Below, piece by piece: positions 1-10,675 of a stretch of DNA of 64,000 bases (within the stretch, counting starts at the first letter, position 1; each line of letters opens with the position of its first letter). This stretch comes from Luffa acutangula. Its lineage: Eukaryota > Streptophyta > Magnoliopsida > Cucurbitales > Cucurbitaceae. Both the position numbers and the translations under genes were made by a program. The notes beneath the pieces were generated by a model. The model did not search any database, was not told where the DNA came from, and saw only the letters and a program-made list of their open reading frames with translations. Location: positions 34,099,721 through 34,163,720 of the forward strand of contig CM072091.1 of NCBI GenBank assembly GCA_036850905.1. The letters run 5' to 3'.

Positions 1-1261
1 GCTCCAAATTCGTGGATTCTTTTGCTTGTTTCTCAACACGAACTCGACATGGACTACCGCTAGAGTCTTCCCCGCTATCCTCCGGCCTTAGAACGGACTT
101 GTGGGAACCCGAGCATGATGAAATCGAAGGGAGAAAAGATGAGAGAATAATGGGTTTGGAACCATTCTTGTCCACGGTATTTTGAGAGAGAAAGAAATAC
201 ACCAGCTTTTCCATTTTCATTTTCAGCATACTTAATGGTTCCACCTCTTAAAACATATATATATGTAGGTAATATGCAGCTTGTGATCACTACAAAGTGA
301 CAACACATGGGTGAATGGCAAAAGATGAAATTGGTGTCATTCCATGTATTTTTCAATTCATAAATTTAAATGAATTACAAAATCCATTTTGTTTTAGTTT
401 TCAATTTAAAATTAATCTTTATTAATTTAAATGAAAACTAATTTTAATACTTTAATTAAATAAATCTAATTTATTTAATAATTTCAATTTTAATATCTTA
501 TATTAAAATTAATAATACACCAATACCATTTTCTCTCAAAACCGCTGAATGTGAATCACAATTCAAATTCAAACCGAATATCTCGAACGTGAATCCCTAT
601 TCACATTCGTTGTATTTAAATCATATCTAAATAACTATATCTCTCTTAAAATATGGTTTAATTAATAATTAAACCATTACATTATATTATATCGAATATA
701 ATTTAACGATATCTCCCTTAATTGAATTTGAACGTCTTTCATATTCTTTTATCACTCTAAGGTTTAACCCGTTTGAGCTAGCAGAGGGACCTAATGGACC
801 TACACATCATGGGCTCCAATGATCTGAGATTAACCGGTTGAACTCTTTCAATCCTAGTTAACCAACATCCGTTAAACTAACGGGACACTCCACTATTACA
901 AACTCATTGCATAGGAAACCCTCACTTCATGTCTCCTACATGGATGCTTTGGATCAATGCATCTGTATCGAATACACAGTGGGTCGTATCACATAGTGTC
1001 ACCAGGATAAGGTACCCAGCCTTATCCCTATACTATAGATCATTTAGGTTGTTACTTGAACACTGATCCTCGTATGTCCCCACATACTAGTCCAAGTTTC
1101 ATTTAAACAACCTTGGATCTTAGTTTATTGGATTTAGGGTTTATTAATGCAAACTCCATTATTCAATAACCAAATTACTAAATCACTCCAATAACGCTTT
1201 ATTGAGATCGATTAATTTGTTTCATTTACTATCTACGAGTTCTAGGGCATAAAACCCAACA
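1..1261 (-). mobile_element. Copia-type LTR, left part outside the window
   Basis: The right end carries the family terminus (CATAAAACCCAACA on the plus strand, so the LTR begins TGTTGGGTTTTATG on the minus strand). The same terminus recurs at 7091, 35361, 41207, 43410, 44233, 55481 and 61936. The first 120 bases are the reverse complement of the U5-side sequence seen near 8190-8260. It sits inside a Gypsy LTR remnant that resumes at 1262. Its left end and TSD lie outside the window, so solo LTR versus part of a longer element cannot be decided. Confidence 0.85.
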
Positions 1262-1407
1262 CTTGTTTGTTACTTGCGAGAATCCAGAAATTATTTAGTA
1301 GCACCCTTTCCCTGTGGACGACCCGACCACTACCTACTTTAAAGTAGCATAGAGCCGGAGTTGTAAATTTTATTTGGTTACGAGAAATCGACAAACTCGT
1401 CCGACCA
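1262..1407 (+). mobile_element. 3' end of a Gypsy LTR (remnant)
   Basis: The stretch 'ccctgtggacgacccgacca' at 1310-1329 and the closing 'tcgtccgacca' match the 3' ends of the Gypsy LTRs at 6115-6205 and 59875-59905 by eye. A tRNA-Asp type primer-binding site follows three bases later, which fixes the orientation. The upstream part of the LTR is cut off by the Copia LTR ending at 1261. Confidence 0.7.
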
Positions 1408-1410
1408 AAT

Positions 1411-1428
1411 TGGCGCCATTGTCGAGGA
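1411..1428 (+). other. Primer-binding site, tRNA-Asp type (degenerate)
   Basis: TGGCGCCATTGTCGAGGA matches the complement of the plant tRNA-Asp(GUC) 3' end (TGGCGCCGTTGCCGGGGA) at all but a few positions. It directly follows an LTR end and precedes a gag start. Confidence 0.7.
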
Positions 1429-1492
1429 AAGGCGTTTGTTTTCTTTTTGATTTTTGGATTTTTGCATTATTCTTTCATGTTCCTTGTGTTGT

Positions 1493-2072
1493 ATGATCAC
1501 TCGTTCCGTGCAGAACAAAAATTTGAGGTACAATCTTGAGATCACACAGGAGGAGCGACACCTCAAAAGGCGAGCTAGGAGAAAAAAAAAAGCTAGCGTA
1601 GTGAGCACAGTCCTATTCCTGTGATGGCAAACCAGACGCTCAGATAGATGGCAGCGCCGGATTTAAATCAGTAGCCCCTCTGCATTACCTACCCTAAGAT
1701 GGTAGGTACCTTCGAGCTCAAATCTGATTTGATCCACTTATTTCCTATCTTTCGTGGTAGTGCAGGAGAGGATTCACACAAGCATCTGAAGGAGTTCAAC
1801 ATCGTGTGCTCCGGTATAAGGCCACACAAGGTTACAGAGGAGGCGATCAACTTGACGGCGTTCCCATTCTCTTTGAAGGACCAAGCCAAAGATTGGCTAT
1901 ATTACCTACCGTCAGGCTCGGTCACCACCTGGAACGAAATGAAAAGACTTTTCCTAGAAAAGTTCTTTCCTGCGAGCCGAGCAACGAATCTGAGGAAAGA
2001 GATCTACGACATTACTCCAATCCCCGAGAGGCCTTGTACGAGTATTGGGAGCAGTTCAAACGAGTAACATGA
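1493..2072 (+). pseudogene. Gypsy gag fragment, frameshifted and truncated
   Basis: This is the N-terminal part of a Gypsy gag (capsid) protein. The ATG at 1493 opens with a basic stretch (MITRSVQNKNLRYNLEI) like the gag starts of the other Gypsy elements here. The frame is lost near the A-rich run at 1580-1592. From 1699 the next frame encodes a typical retrotransposon gag domain, including FPFSLKDQAKDWLYYLPSGS and the FLEKFFPASRATNLRKEI region. A second frame change near 2010 moves the reading into the frame giving ALYEYWEQFKRVT. The sequence stops at about 2072 where a Copia LTR fragment joins. No protease, reverse transcriptase or integrase follows, so it is a dead 5' fragment. Confidence 0.85.
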
Positions 2073-2084
2073 AACCATACATGC

Positions 2085-2233
2085 TGCCTGCTTCGTATAT
2101 ATATATAATTTGTTAACATTTACTTAGTAATAACATTAGTGAACAAATCTCAATAACTACTTTATCCAACAAGTATATATATATAATTTGTTAACATTTA
2201 CTATCTACGAGTTTTAGGGCACCAACCCCAACA
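2085..2233 (-). mobile_element. Copia 3' LTR fragment
   Basis: It ends in the family terminus (ctatctacgagttttagggc ... ccccaaca), giving a minus-strand LTR start TGTTGGGG at 2233. Only about 150 bp remain. They contain a short internal duplication, since 'aatttgttaacatttact' occurs near 2107 and 2187. Only 124 bp separate it from the primer-binding site at 2358-2372, so the element lost nearly all of its internal region. Confidence 0.65.
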
Positions 2234-2357
2234 CCATCAACAAATTGAAGAAAAAAAAATTGCCAAAACTGTAATATATCCATTTCAGGACCTAAAAACA
2301 TTCATCATATAAATGTTATCCACCATGATCAAAATAATGCAAATTAGGTGCCCAAAC

Positions 2358-2372
2358 CATGCTCTGATACCA
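2358..2372 (-). other. Primer-binding site, initiator tRNA-Met
   Basis: On the minus strand this reads TGGTATCAGAGCATG, the standard plant iMet primer-binding site, three bases inside the LTR that begins at 2376. Confidence 0.9.
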
Positions 2373-3184
2373 ATTGTAGGAGTTAATATTAAAAATATGG
2401 AAGCAAATTTGGATCTTAGACACATAATTTCATTAATTTGATCATACAAAGCATGTTGTTCATATGACAAAAAATAGAGTTTTGAGTATCAACCTTTACG
2501 TAGCTCAAAAGGATCTTTCTTGCTATTCTCAGGCCTTGGAATGGATTGTGGGATTCTTATTGATGAGAATTGAAGGGTAAAATGCTATGAGTTCAAGCCA
2601 ATTTGAGAGGTTGTGTTCTTGCTCTTGGGTTACAATTTTGGCAGCAAAATAGATGGGATTCAAACTTAATTTCTTCAGCAATTCATCCTCTATTTACAGA
2701 GGAAATCATGCAATCTAAAACCCCCAAAATTTGACACCAAATTAGTGGCTAATTTGAGCTTGAGATTAGGTGTTGCCAAGAGGATTAGTGTACACCAGTT
2801 CCAAAAATTAATTTGATTTTAATTTTTGAAATTTAATTAAATATAATTCTTAATTATATTTAAATAAAAATCTAGTAAATTAAATCATAACTTAATTAAT
2901 TAAATTATATTAATTTAATATCTAATATTAAATTAATATTTTGCACTTGATCACGGTTTTCCTCTAAAAAATATTTCTCGAACATTAATCCATATTCACG
3001 TGTTCAATATTTAAATCATATTTAAATATATCCAACTCTCAAATTTTAGTTTAATTCGAATTAAACTAATATGCCATTAATATCATATATAACTGACATT
3101 CGTACCCTATTCCGAATCTGAACAATTCAAACACTCCCATCACACTGTTCTAAGGTTTATTCCTATATGAGCTAGCAAGGGGAC

Positions 3185-4677
3185 TGATACGAGTTGTGAA
3201 TGAAGATAGATGTAGGAATAAGATGGAAAATAATAATAAAATGTGAATCCAGTCAAGCTAAGTGCAAGTATACACTATCACATGCAGTAATAAAAACTCT
3301 TGAAGTATTCCAAAAGTATCAATCCCACAGGGACTAATTTAAAACCAGATTTGGAGAAGAAACTGCTCTTAAAATTCTTAGTAAGTAACCAAGTAAAAAT
3401 AATTGATGATGGGGTTTTTAGAAAATAATAAAACAAGCAAACAAACAATAATAAAAATAAGGAATTCAATAAAGCTTACCTAAGTCTAGATATGCATTGG
3501 GTCAGGTTTAACTCCTATTTGGCCTTGCTCCCAAGAATCGTTAAAAGGCTAAGCGAGTACCGTTATGCACATTTATGTGACTCGACTCCGACATAGATTA
3601 TTCACGCATGAAACCTTTAACCCTATATATAGTTGTTATAAGCAACCATCCCCTATAACAGCTAATACACTCTTTCGAGCCCTTTCTCCTATATCACATT
3701 TATGAAAACCGATATTGTTTGACCCTTTCAGTACCAAATTCATATAGCATGCTAAGTCTAAGTGATCAAGTTAAACTCAACAAGATTGGAATGATAATCA
3801 ATAAAGGATGACATGCACAAATAGAACTTAGGTAAATAAACAACTTTCAAGCTATTCAATCCATTAGGGAATTCACTAAACCAAACCTCTCAATGGTATT
3901 TAGCTACGTATGATGGATAATAATGAAAACAAATAACCTTCCATTGAATAAATGAATGAGAAGTACAAGAAATAATAGAAAGAAATGGGTGCTGGAAAAG
4001 TATTGTGCAATAGCTAAAACTAGGGTTTTTCAATTTATCCAATCCCTCTAGAGTTCTCACAACACTCTACTATCCTTTTACAAAGTGGAAATAGGGTGAA
4101 ATCTCTACAAACACAAAGGTTTGATGTCTAATAAAGGTTAGAATTTCGTCTTCTAGCAAGGACCTCCACATCACAACTCAAGGGTGTCTACTAGTGTTAT
4201 GTCACCACCTTCTTCTTTCTATTGAATTCTGCTTGCATTTGCCTTCGATTCATGGCCTTTTATAGAGTGAGAAGTCGTTGAGAAGTCATGAGAATGATGC
4301 TTGCAGGTAGCCCAATCAGTTTCAGAGTCAAATCAGTCGATTAGGTGCGTGGAAAGATCATCCAAAATGCGACAGACTCGGACTTTTCTGTTTCTGGCCA
4401 GAAATGCGGTCGCATTTCATTTAGCCTGCAGTTCTGCTGTCTTGCCCTGTTTCCTCTGTTTTTCTGCCGCACATAAAAATAAGTCAAATTCATACCAAAA
4501 TGGGTTCTTTTAAGTATAAATATGTATAATTGGACACACATGACTCTCAAATACCTAACTTACCAACTTTTACACTTTTTAAGATCGAGAACAGTAGATT
4601 TTACCAAAAACACACAAGTTTCACAAGGAATAAGCTAAGAATAAGGGGCGAAATAGGTATATTTTTTGCACTTATTA
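3185..4677 (-). mobile_element. Gypsy-type solo LTR with TSD GGGAC
   Basis: It is flanked by GGGAC at 3180-3184 and 4678-4682. It starts TGATACGAG and ends TTATTA, so the last dinucleotide is TA instead of CA. Minus orientation is inferred from a TATA-like box (sense CTATAAAAGG, near 4256-4266) and from the U5 feature 'caatcccacagggact' near 3330, which resembles the 5' parts of the LTRs of elements A and B. No coding sequence lies inside. Confidence 0.85.
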
Positions 4678-5071
4678 GGGACCTAATGGACCTACAGATC
4701 ATGGGCTCCAACGATCCAAGGTTAACCGGCTAAACTCATTAACCTAGTTAGCCAACATTCGTTAACTACCGGGACACTTCACTATAGCCCAGTAGTTGCA
4801 CTCCCTGATTGGTCTAATTTGTTATACATCTAGAATCTCCCAATTTGCTTAGCTTGGTTGAATTCCTTGCGAAAAATGCTTTAAAATGAGAATAATATGT
4901 GTATAGGTCCTCACTGGAGCTTTGGAAGCAATTTGGGGCTTAATCGAGCGAAACCGGAGCGTAAAATGACCACTCTGCCCTTGGAGCCTTTCCAGCATCA
5001 AGACCCTCCCTTTTCCAGCATTGGGACACCGACCATTTAAGGAAAGAACTTGAGAGTCAAGCTAAAGCAAC

Positions 5072-5178
5072 AGCGACGAGACGCTGCAATCATAGCGTCG
5101 AGACGCGAGGCAGATCCGAGAGATTCTTTCCATATCTGAAGGGTCAGGGTCGACGCTTTATCATAGTGTCTCGACCCT
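5072..5178 (+). repeat. Array of 14-bp palindromes in a Gypsy LTR
   Basis: Sites of the AGCGTC-NN-GACGCT type lie at 5072-5085, 5094-5107, about 5146-5157 (shortened) and 5165-5178 (mutated). The first two are 22 bp apart, and the second and fourth 71 bp apart. The array is about 100-210 bp upstream of the TATA box of the same LTR. Confidence 0.75.
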
Positions 5179-5283
5179 AGGCAGTTTTCCAGAGTTGAAG
5201 TTTTTCTAATTTTGCTGGCGATTTTCTCCAAATTTGAGGTCTCTTTCAGCACCAAGTTACCACGAATTGAATGTCAAGAACTC

Positions 5284-5293
5284 CTATAAATAG
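5284..5293 (+). promoter_or_regulatory. TATA box of the Gypsy LTR
   Basis: CTATAAATAG followed by 'aggcc' is a canonical plant TATA box. It lies downstream of the palindrome array in an LTR whose orientation is fixed by its termini. Confidence 0.7.
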
Positions 5294-7091
5294 AGGCCTT
5301 TGGTGTAGGTAGAGAATCATCCCTCAATACACAATTCACTACAATATTGTAGTCCATCTCTCTCCCCTTTCTCCACCATTCTTCTTAGTTTTAGTTTTTC
5401 TTGCTTTCCTTGATGTATTCCAAGAAAAATTCAGCTTGCTCTTGCTCCATGAGAGGCTAGACTCTTCATTCATGTCATCGGGACGTCAAAGTGTAAGTTC
5501 AATTTCTTTTAATGAAATCTCTTGTTTGAATTCTCAAAGCATGTTTATGTAATTTTAGTTATTTGTTTATAAGTTTAGATTGTGGTAGGAAAGATTGAAA
5601 ACCTTGACTGCGCCCTCTCTAAATTTACTTACTAAATTTAAGTAGCAAATAGGTTTACGTTATGATATTACGAATGCGTCCCTAGAACTAAATGATTTAA
5701 TCAATTGTCATTTTGGTTTTTTCCCATTGCATGTGAAATAATTCGGCTAGATCCCAATGCGGTTTAGATTAGTTAATCGGCCAATTAATTAATTTAAATT
5801 AGATTCAAACTTAGCGTTTGCATGTTTGTGATAGTTGGATCATGGTTCTCGATTTGTTGCCAGAATACGCCGGACTTAAACTTGTTTTGACTAATTAGTG
5901 AGATTAGTGATTTCATTGAATTGAACTTACCATGACAATCCCGGTTACATGATCTTTGAGGTATTAATTCCTTTCCTTCTACTTACTTTCCTTTTTCAAT
6001 CTTTTCCATAATTAGTTTTCTTTCCATAACTATTTTTCCTCCAATTATACAAACCCTCCTTTTGGTTACTTAAAACAATTAAGGAAATAAAGATTTGTTT
6101 GCATAGACTCCCTGTGACCGACCCCGGCCACTACTGCTACAAGTTAGCTTTATAGGTTGAGGATTACAAATTTATTTGACACGACCTTCGACAAATCGTC
6201 CATCACTCCCCTCCCTGTAGATATATTTCTGTCCACCCAATATAAACATGATTAGTAAGTCCACCCTTCACAGGTTGTTCATAACTACAGTTGGGTCAAA
6301 TGTCTGTTTTACCCCTGAAGTTACATCTTGTTCCTTAAGTCCCACTAATCCTCTAATGAACAATTGGTTTGTGGTCCAACCACCAAACCAAGTCCCTCTC
6401 GGGCCAATAAGAGGGCAAGATCCTTTTGTTCAAGCCCAGGAGTCAGTACTTAAGGGAACAACCTCTCTACTATCCCTAAAACGAGTAGGAGTGAATTCCG
6501 TCTTGCAAGACTATGTCTCCAGCTATCTACCCGGTCTTATCCCCAAAATGGTAGGCTTATTGAGTCGGCGAAGACGAGGCACTCTCACCCATGCAGATAA
6601 AAGAATAATCCCGAAAAAATAGGAGTTCATAGTTAGCTCAAGATTAAGATCGAGGTACCTAGGTCATCGTATGAAATAGTTAGTCTCATCAGTAAACAAC
6701 ATTATAAAGTGAGAGTGACTTATTTCTCGGTCCGGTCTTATGCAAACTCATTGCACAGGACGCCCCTACTTACATGTCTCTACATGAACGATTCACGATC
6801 ACATCGTTTCCACTAAATGCAAAGTAGGTCGCATCCATAGTGTCCCTAGGATAAGGTATCCAGCCTTATCCATATACTATAGACCGTTTTGGCTATATAC
6901 CTGAACTTGATCTTACTTTTATGTCTTTACATAAAGTTCCGAGTAGTCATACTATCACTAGGGATCTTAGTTTATTGGATTTAGGTTAAATAATTCGCAA
7001 TTCACTAAATAACCTCAATAACAACTTTATTGTAAAATAGGAATATGTTTGATGTTTACAAACTACGAGTTTTAGGACATAAAACCCAACA

Positions 7092-8407
7092 GATAGTTGG
7101 GGACATAGTCCTGTAAGACGAAATTCACTCTCACCCGCTACTAGGGATACTAGAGAGGTTGTTCCCTTAAGTACTGACTCTAGGGTTTGAACAAAGGGAT
7201 CTCGCCCTCTCATTGGTCCGAGAGGGACTTGGTTTGGTGGTTGGACCACAAACCAATTGTTCATTAGAGGATTAGTGGGACTTAAGGAACAAGATGTAAC
7301 TTCAGGGGTAACACGAACATTTGATTCAGCTGTAGTTACGAATAACTTGTGAATGGTCGACTTACTAATCATGGTTATATTGGATGGACAAAAATATATA
7401 TACAGTAAAGGGAGTGCAACTACTGGGCTATAGTGGAGTGTCTCGGTAGTTAACAAGGTTAATAAGTTTAGCTAGATCATCTCGAATCGTTGAAGCCCAT
7501 GATATATAGGTCCATTAGGTCCCCCTGCTAGCTCACACGGACTAAACCTTAGAACAGTGTGATGGAAGAATTTGAAATGTTCAAATTCGGTATAGGGAGT
7601 AAACATTAATTATATACAATATACTTAACGTAATAGTTTAATTATGAATTAAACTATAACTTGAGAGATTTGGGATATTTAAATATGATTGAAATATTGT
7701 ACATATGAATAGGGATTCATATTTAAAAGATCGATTTTGAGAGAAGTCGGGATTGGTGCAATTATTTAATTTAGTATTTGATATTAAATTAAATAATTAT
7801 AATTAATTAAAATTTTTAATTTATTATTATTTAAAATTAATTATATGAATTAATTTTATTTAAAATTGAATTTAAGGAAACTGAAAAATTAATTATGAAA
7901 TTGAAAAATTATTTTCAATTTTGAAGGTGGTGGGTTATGACTTACTTCATGCATAACCTCACCAAATGCCACCTTAATCACTAACTAGTCTTTCATGCTT
8001 TGGTGTCTTTCATGAGATGAAGATGTTGCATGATCCTTTGCTTTTAAAAGGAGAAGGAAGGCTGAAGATTAAGGGTTAGTCTTCATGGTTCTTGCTGAAA
8101 TTTTCTCTCAAAGATAAACCAATCTCCAAACTCTCTCTAGTTTTCTTTTTCCCTTCAATTACCATCACAACCAGTTCCCACAAATCGTTCTAAGGCCGAA
8201 GGATGGCGGGGAAGACACTAGCAGTGGTCCACGTCTTGTTTGTGATCAAAGAAAGTCGTAGAGTTGTTGTGAATTCGTCTCCAAAAGGTTCGTTATAATA
8301 TCCTCTGTTTTTTGGTTTAAAAAGCATGTGTTTTCCTTTGTAAAATTAATGCAATTAGAGTTCTTTCGATCCAAATCGCTTCCACACGAGTGTTGTACAC
8401 TCCTTCA
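7092..8407 (+). mobile_element. 5' LTR of the nested Copia element (5' end missing)
   Basis: It runs to ...CTCCTTCA at 8407, the same end as the family's forward LTR at 44026 and close to those at 43236, 46293 and 58627. The iMet primer-binding site begins four bases later. The first roughly 500-600 bp of the LTR are missing: the sequence starts abruptly at 'gatagttggggacatag', right where the reverse Copia LTR ends. Confidence 0.9.
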
Positions 8408-8410
8408 AAT

Positions 8411-8423
8411 TGGTACCAGAGCA
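8411..8423 (+). other. Primer-binding site, initiator tRNA-Met
   Basis: TGGTACCAGAGCA has a single T-to-C change from the canonical TGGTATCAGAGCA and lies just inside the LTR end. Confidence 0.9.
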
Positions 8424-10675
8424 TGATTTGGGCACTCAATTTCCATTCATCTTAGCTTTATCGGTGGCTTTATTCATGTGATGAATGTTGGATGGCTAAA
8501 GTGGATATATTACGGTTTTGGCATAAATTCAAGCTTCTTTTGTTGCAAATGTTGTAATTGCCCACTTGTATATGGGATTTAATGTGTGGAGAAGGAATCT
8601 GTAATTTGCTTCAGTCATTAGAGTTGCAAATAGGTTGTAATTCTACATGAAATCGCAAAGAAAAATGAAAAACACTGCCTAGAGGAGCGAGAAGCGAGAA
8701 TCAGGGGTTGGGAGCTAGAATTTCCAGTAATCAAACATCTTAACTAGTTTTTTTTGTTAGCGAATTTTATTGTAAAATTTTCTTTGTTTCAATTCCTAGG
8801 ATGCCAAAACCGGTCGACTTTAGTGTGTTTAATTATTTATGCATTTAGAATGTATGTTATAATTAAATAGAAATAAGGTATGCATATTGTATGTCATATA
8901 GATTTAAAATCTCACTATAGGGAAAGCATGTTTCATGCATTAGATGTATGTTATGAGAGTTATAATATATTGAATGCATGTTTAGGGTTTCATGTTAGAT
9001 GCATGTTTGATGTTTTATTTTCGTTAAATGAATGATTAGTATAATCGTTATATTAATAAACGAAAATGAACAAGCATGCAACATGAAACCACCTTAGCGT
9101 ACATGAATGTTATAGGTTGTCTATGTTATAAGTGTTATAAAACGAGATAGACGTTAAAATCTATAAAAAAAAAAAGATAAATGCATGCTCACGTAGGGTT
9201 AACGAACCTCAAACTTGATCAAATTGCATACAATAGGTCGATATCTTGTAAAGCTAAGGTTACAAGAGAACTCACCCGGTAAGATGATGTCTAAGGCTGG
9301 AGGTATTTAAGTTGACGGTTGCGGAACACCTCCTACCTGGGTATCGAGCCGGTACTTGAGTTAGGTTAACCTGTTTTTTTTAGCATGCGTGAACGGTGTG
9401 AGGTTTTAAAGAGTTTATCACCTAGACATCGTAGTATAATCGTTATACACACCTAGATGTAGGTAATTTCTTAATGGTGCTTTATATTACTTGAATATTT
9501 TATTTTTATATGCTTTCATCACCATTAGAAGCATGTTATAGGGCTAATTCATTAAGATTCATAATAGTTATAAAAGTTAATGAATAGAAATCGTCAACCT
9601 ATAATAAAAAGTTGCATGCTAACATAGGATCCTAAGGAAAATGAGTTAATTTTAAACGGTTTAAAATTAAATAGACTTAAGCTCACTGTTTCTAATAGGA
9701 TTACAAAGTCGTCTTACTTAGTATTTTAATAGACTGAAAATATGATAAGTAGGACAATAAGACTTTGGTTATAAGGGAACTCTCCCGACAACTGGTCTGG
9801 TACCTAAGTTGAATTAACCACTGTCTTATTTAGCATGCAATGTCACTAGATAATTAAAAGAATTTAATTCACCTAGACATTAGAGTAAAAACCTTATAAG
9901 GATTATAGCATAGATGTAGGTAGATTCATTTAGTCGGAATTTACCTAAGTAATTGACCCTAATCTTTAAAATACTGAGTGGGAGGAAAAGTATAAAAACG
10001 AGATGTTCATATCGAGTTTTTATTCCCACGTTCTCTGAAAAGTTCACACCGTGAGAATCATGCTCAACCTCGTGTCACCCTAGAAGTGACCTCCCTTCGG
10101 AAGGTGTTTGCATGATTCAATACCAAGGTGAATGGAGAGAGTACTTAAAGTAAGTGGGAGCGAGAAGTGTATCAACATATCCTACAATCTTCTCCATTAG
10201 TTCGTTTATGAGATTTCATGCTCCAGCTGTGTGTTTCCATGGTGTGACCATCCCTTTGGAGGGCTTGAGCATGAAGTAGTAGGGAAAACTCCGAAATGGA
10301 TAGGGATTCTTAGGTTTTGCCCCAACATTGTCTTTCTTGATCGTAGCTTGTTGGGGCAGACCTCTGGGATCTAAAATATTGAGGGTCACACTTACGGAAT
10401 ATTATTAAATTGTTAATAATTTCTTGACCGAACAACGGTAACTAAACACTAACGGGATATGAGTTATTCTGGTGTTAGAGTTTGGTTGAGAATGTCTTAA
10501 TTCAGGGGAGGCGTAGCTTATCACCCCTCGATGGTTGTGGCTCCAAACCTCTGATGTATCGTTGCAAAAGAATTATGAATTATAAGGTGCTTAATTACTT
10601 TTTCTAAATTGATTGGATAATGTATAATGGGTTTAGTGCAGTTATCTAAACAAGTAATTTGTTATTTTCAGCAAT
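8424..10675 (+). other. Copia leader region without a recognisable gag
   Basis: About 2.25 kb lie between the primer-binding site and the first recognisable pol sequence. I see no long reading frame and no gag or zinc-knuckle motif. The region is AT-rich and carries recurring phrases (gcatgcaa, cacctagacat, ctcccgacaactgg). It is not random filler: a diverged inverted copy lies at 56219-57720, so the leader belongs to the family. Confidence 0.6.

Larger units (their letters stand above)
4806..6205 (+). mobile_element. Gypsy solo LTR with TSD CTCCC
   Basis: It is flanked by CTCCC at 4801-4805 and 6206-6210, starts TGATTGGTC and ends CGTCCATCA. It carries a palindrome array (5072-5178), a TATA box at 5284-5293 and a U5 end 'ctccctgtgaccgaccccgg' shared with other Gypsy LTRs here. 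No internal region remains, as expected after recombination between two LTRs. Confidence 0.9.
2376..7091 (-). mobile_element. Copia 5' LTR split by two Gypsy solo LTRs
   Basis: The LTR is in three pieces: 2376-3184, 4683-4805 and 6211-7091, about 1.8 kb once the insertions are removed. Its inner end abuts the iMet primer-binding site and its outer end has the family terminus at 7091. The pieces align in order with the other Copia LTRs, for example the block 'cctaatggacctacagatca' at 4683. It meets a forward copy of the same LTR head to head at 7091/7092. Short reading frames in it (such as 6248-6622) recur in the inverted copy and are not genes. Confidence 0.85.

Noticed and set aside
5072..5178. 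Palindromes considered as intrinsic terminators or as MITE ends
   Set aside because: No U-tract follows and the setting is a eukaryotic LTR. Sites recur in ordered pairs inside LTRs with their own ends and TSDs, so they are not transposon termini.
6248..6622. 124-codon plus-strand frame, similar to a 156-codon minus-strand frame at 6986-7456
   Set aside because: Both come from inverted copies of the same Copia LTR. The shared protein reflects shared DNA, other copies of this LTR break the frame, and no known domain is visible.
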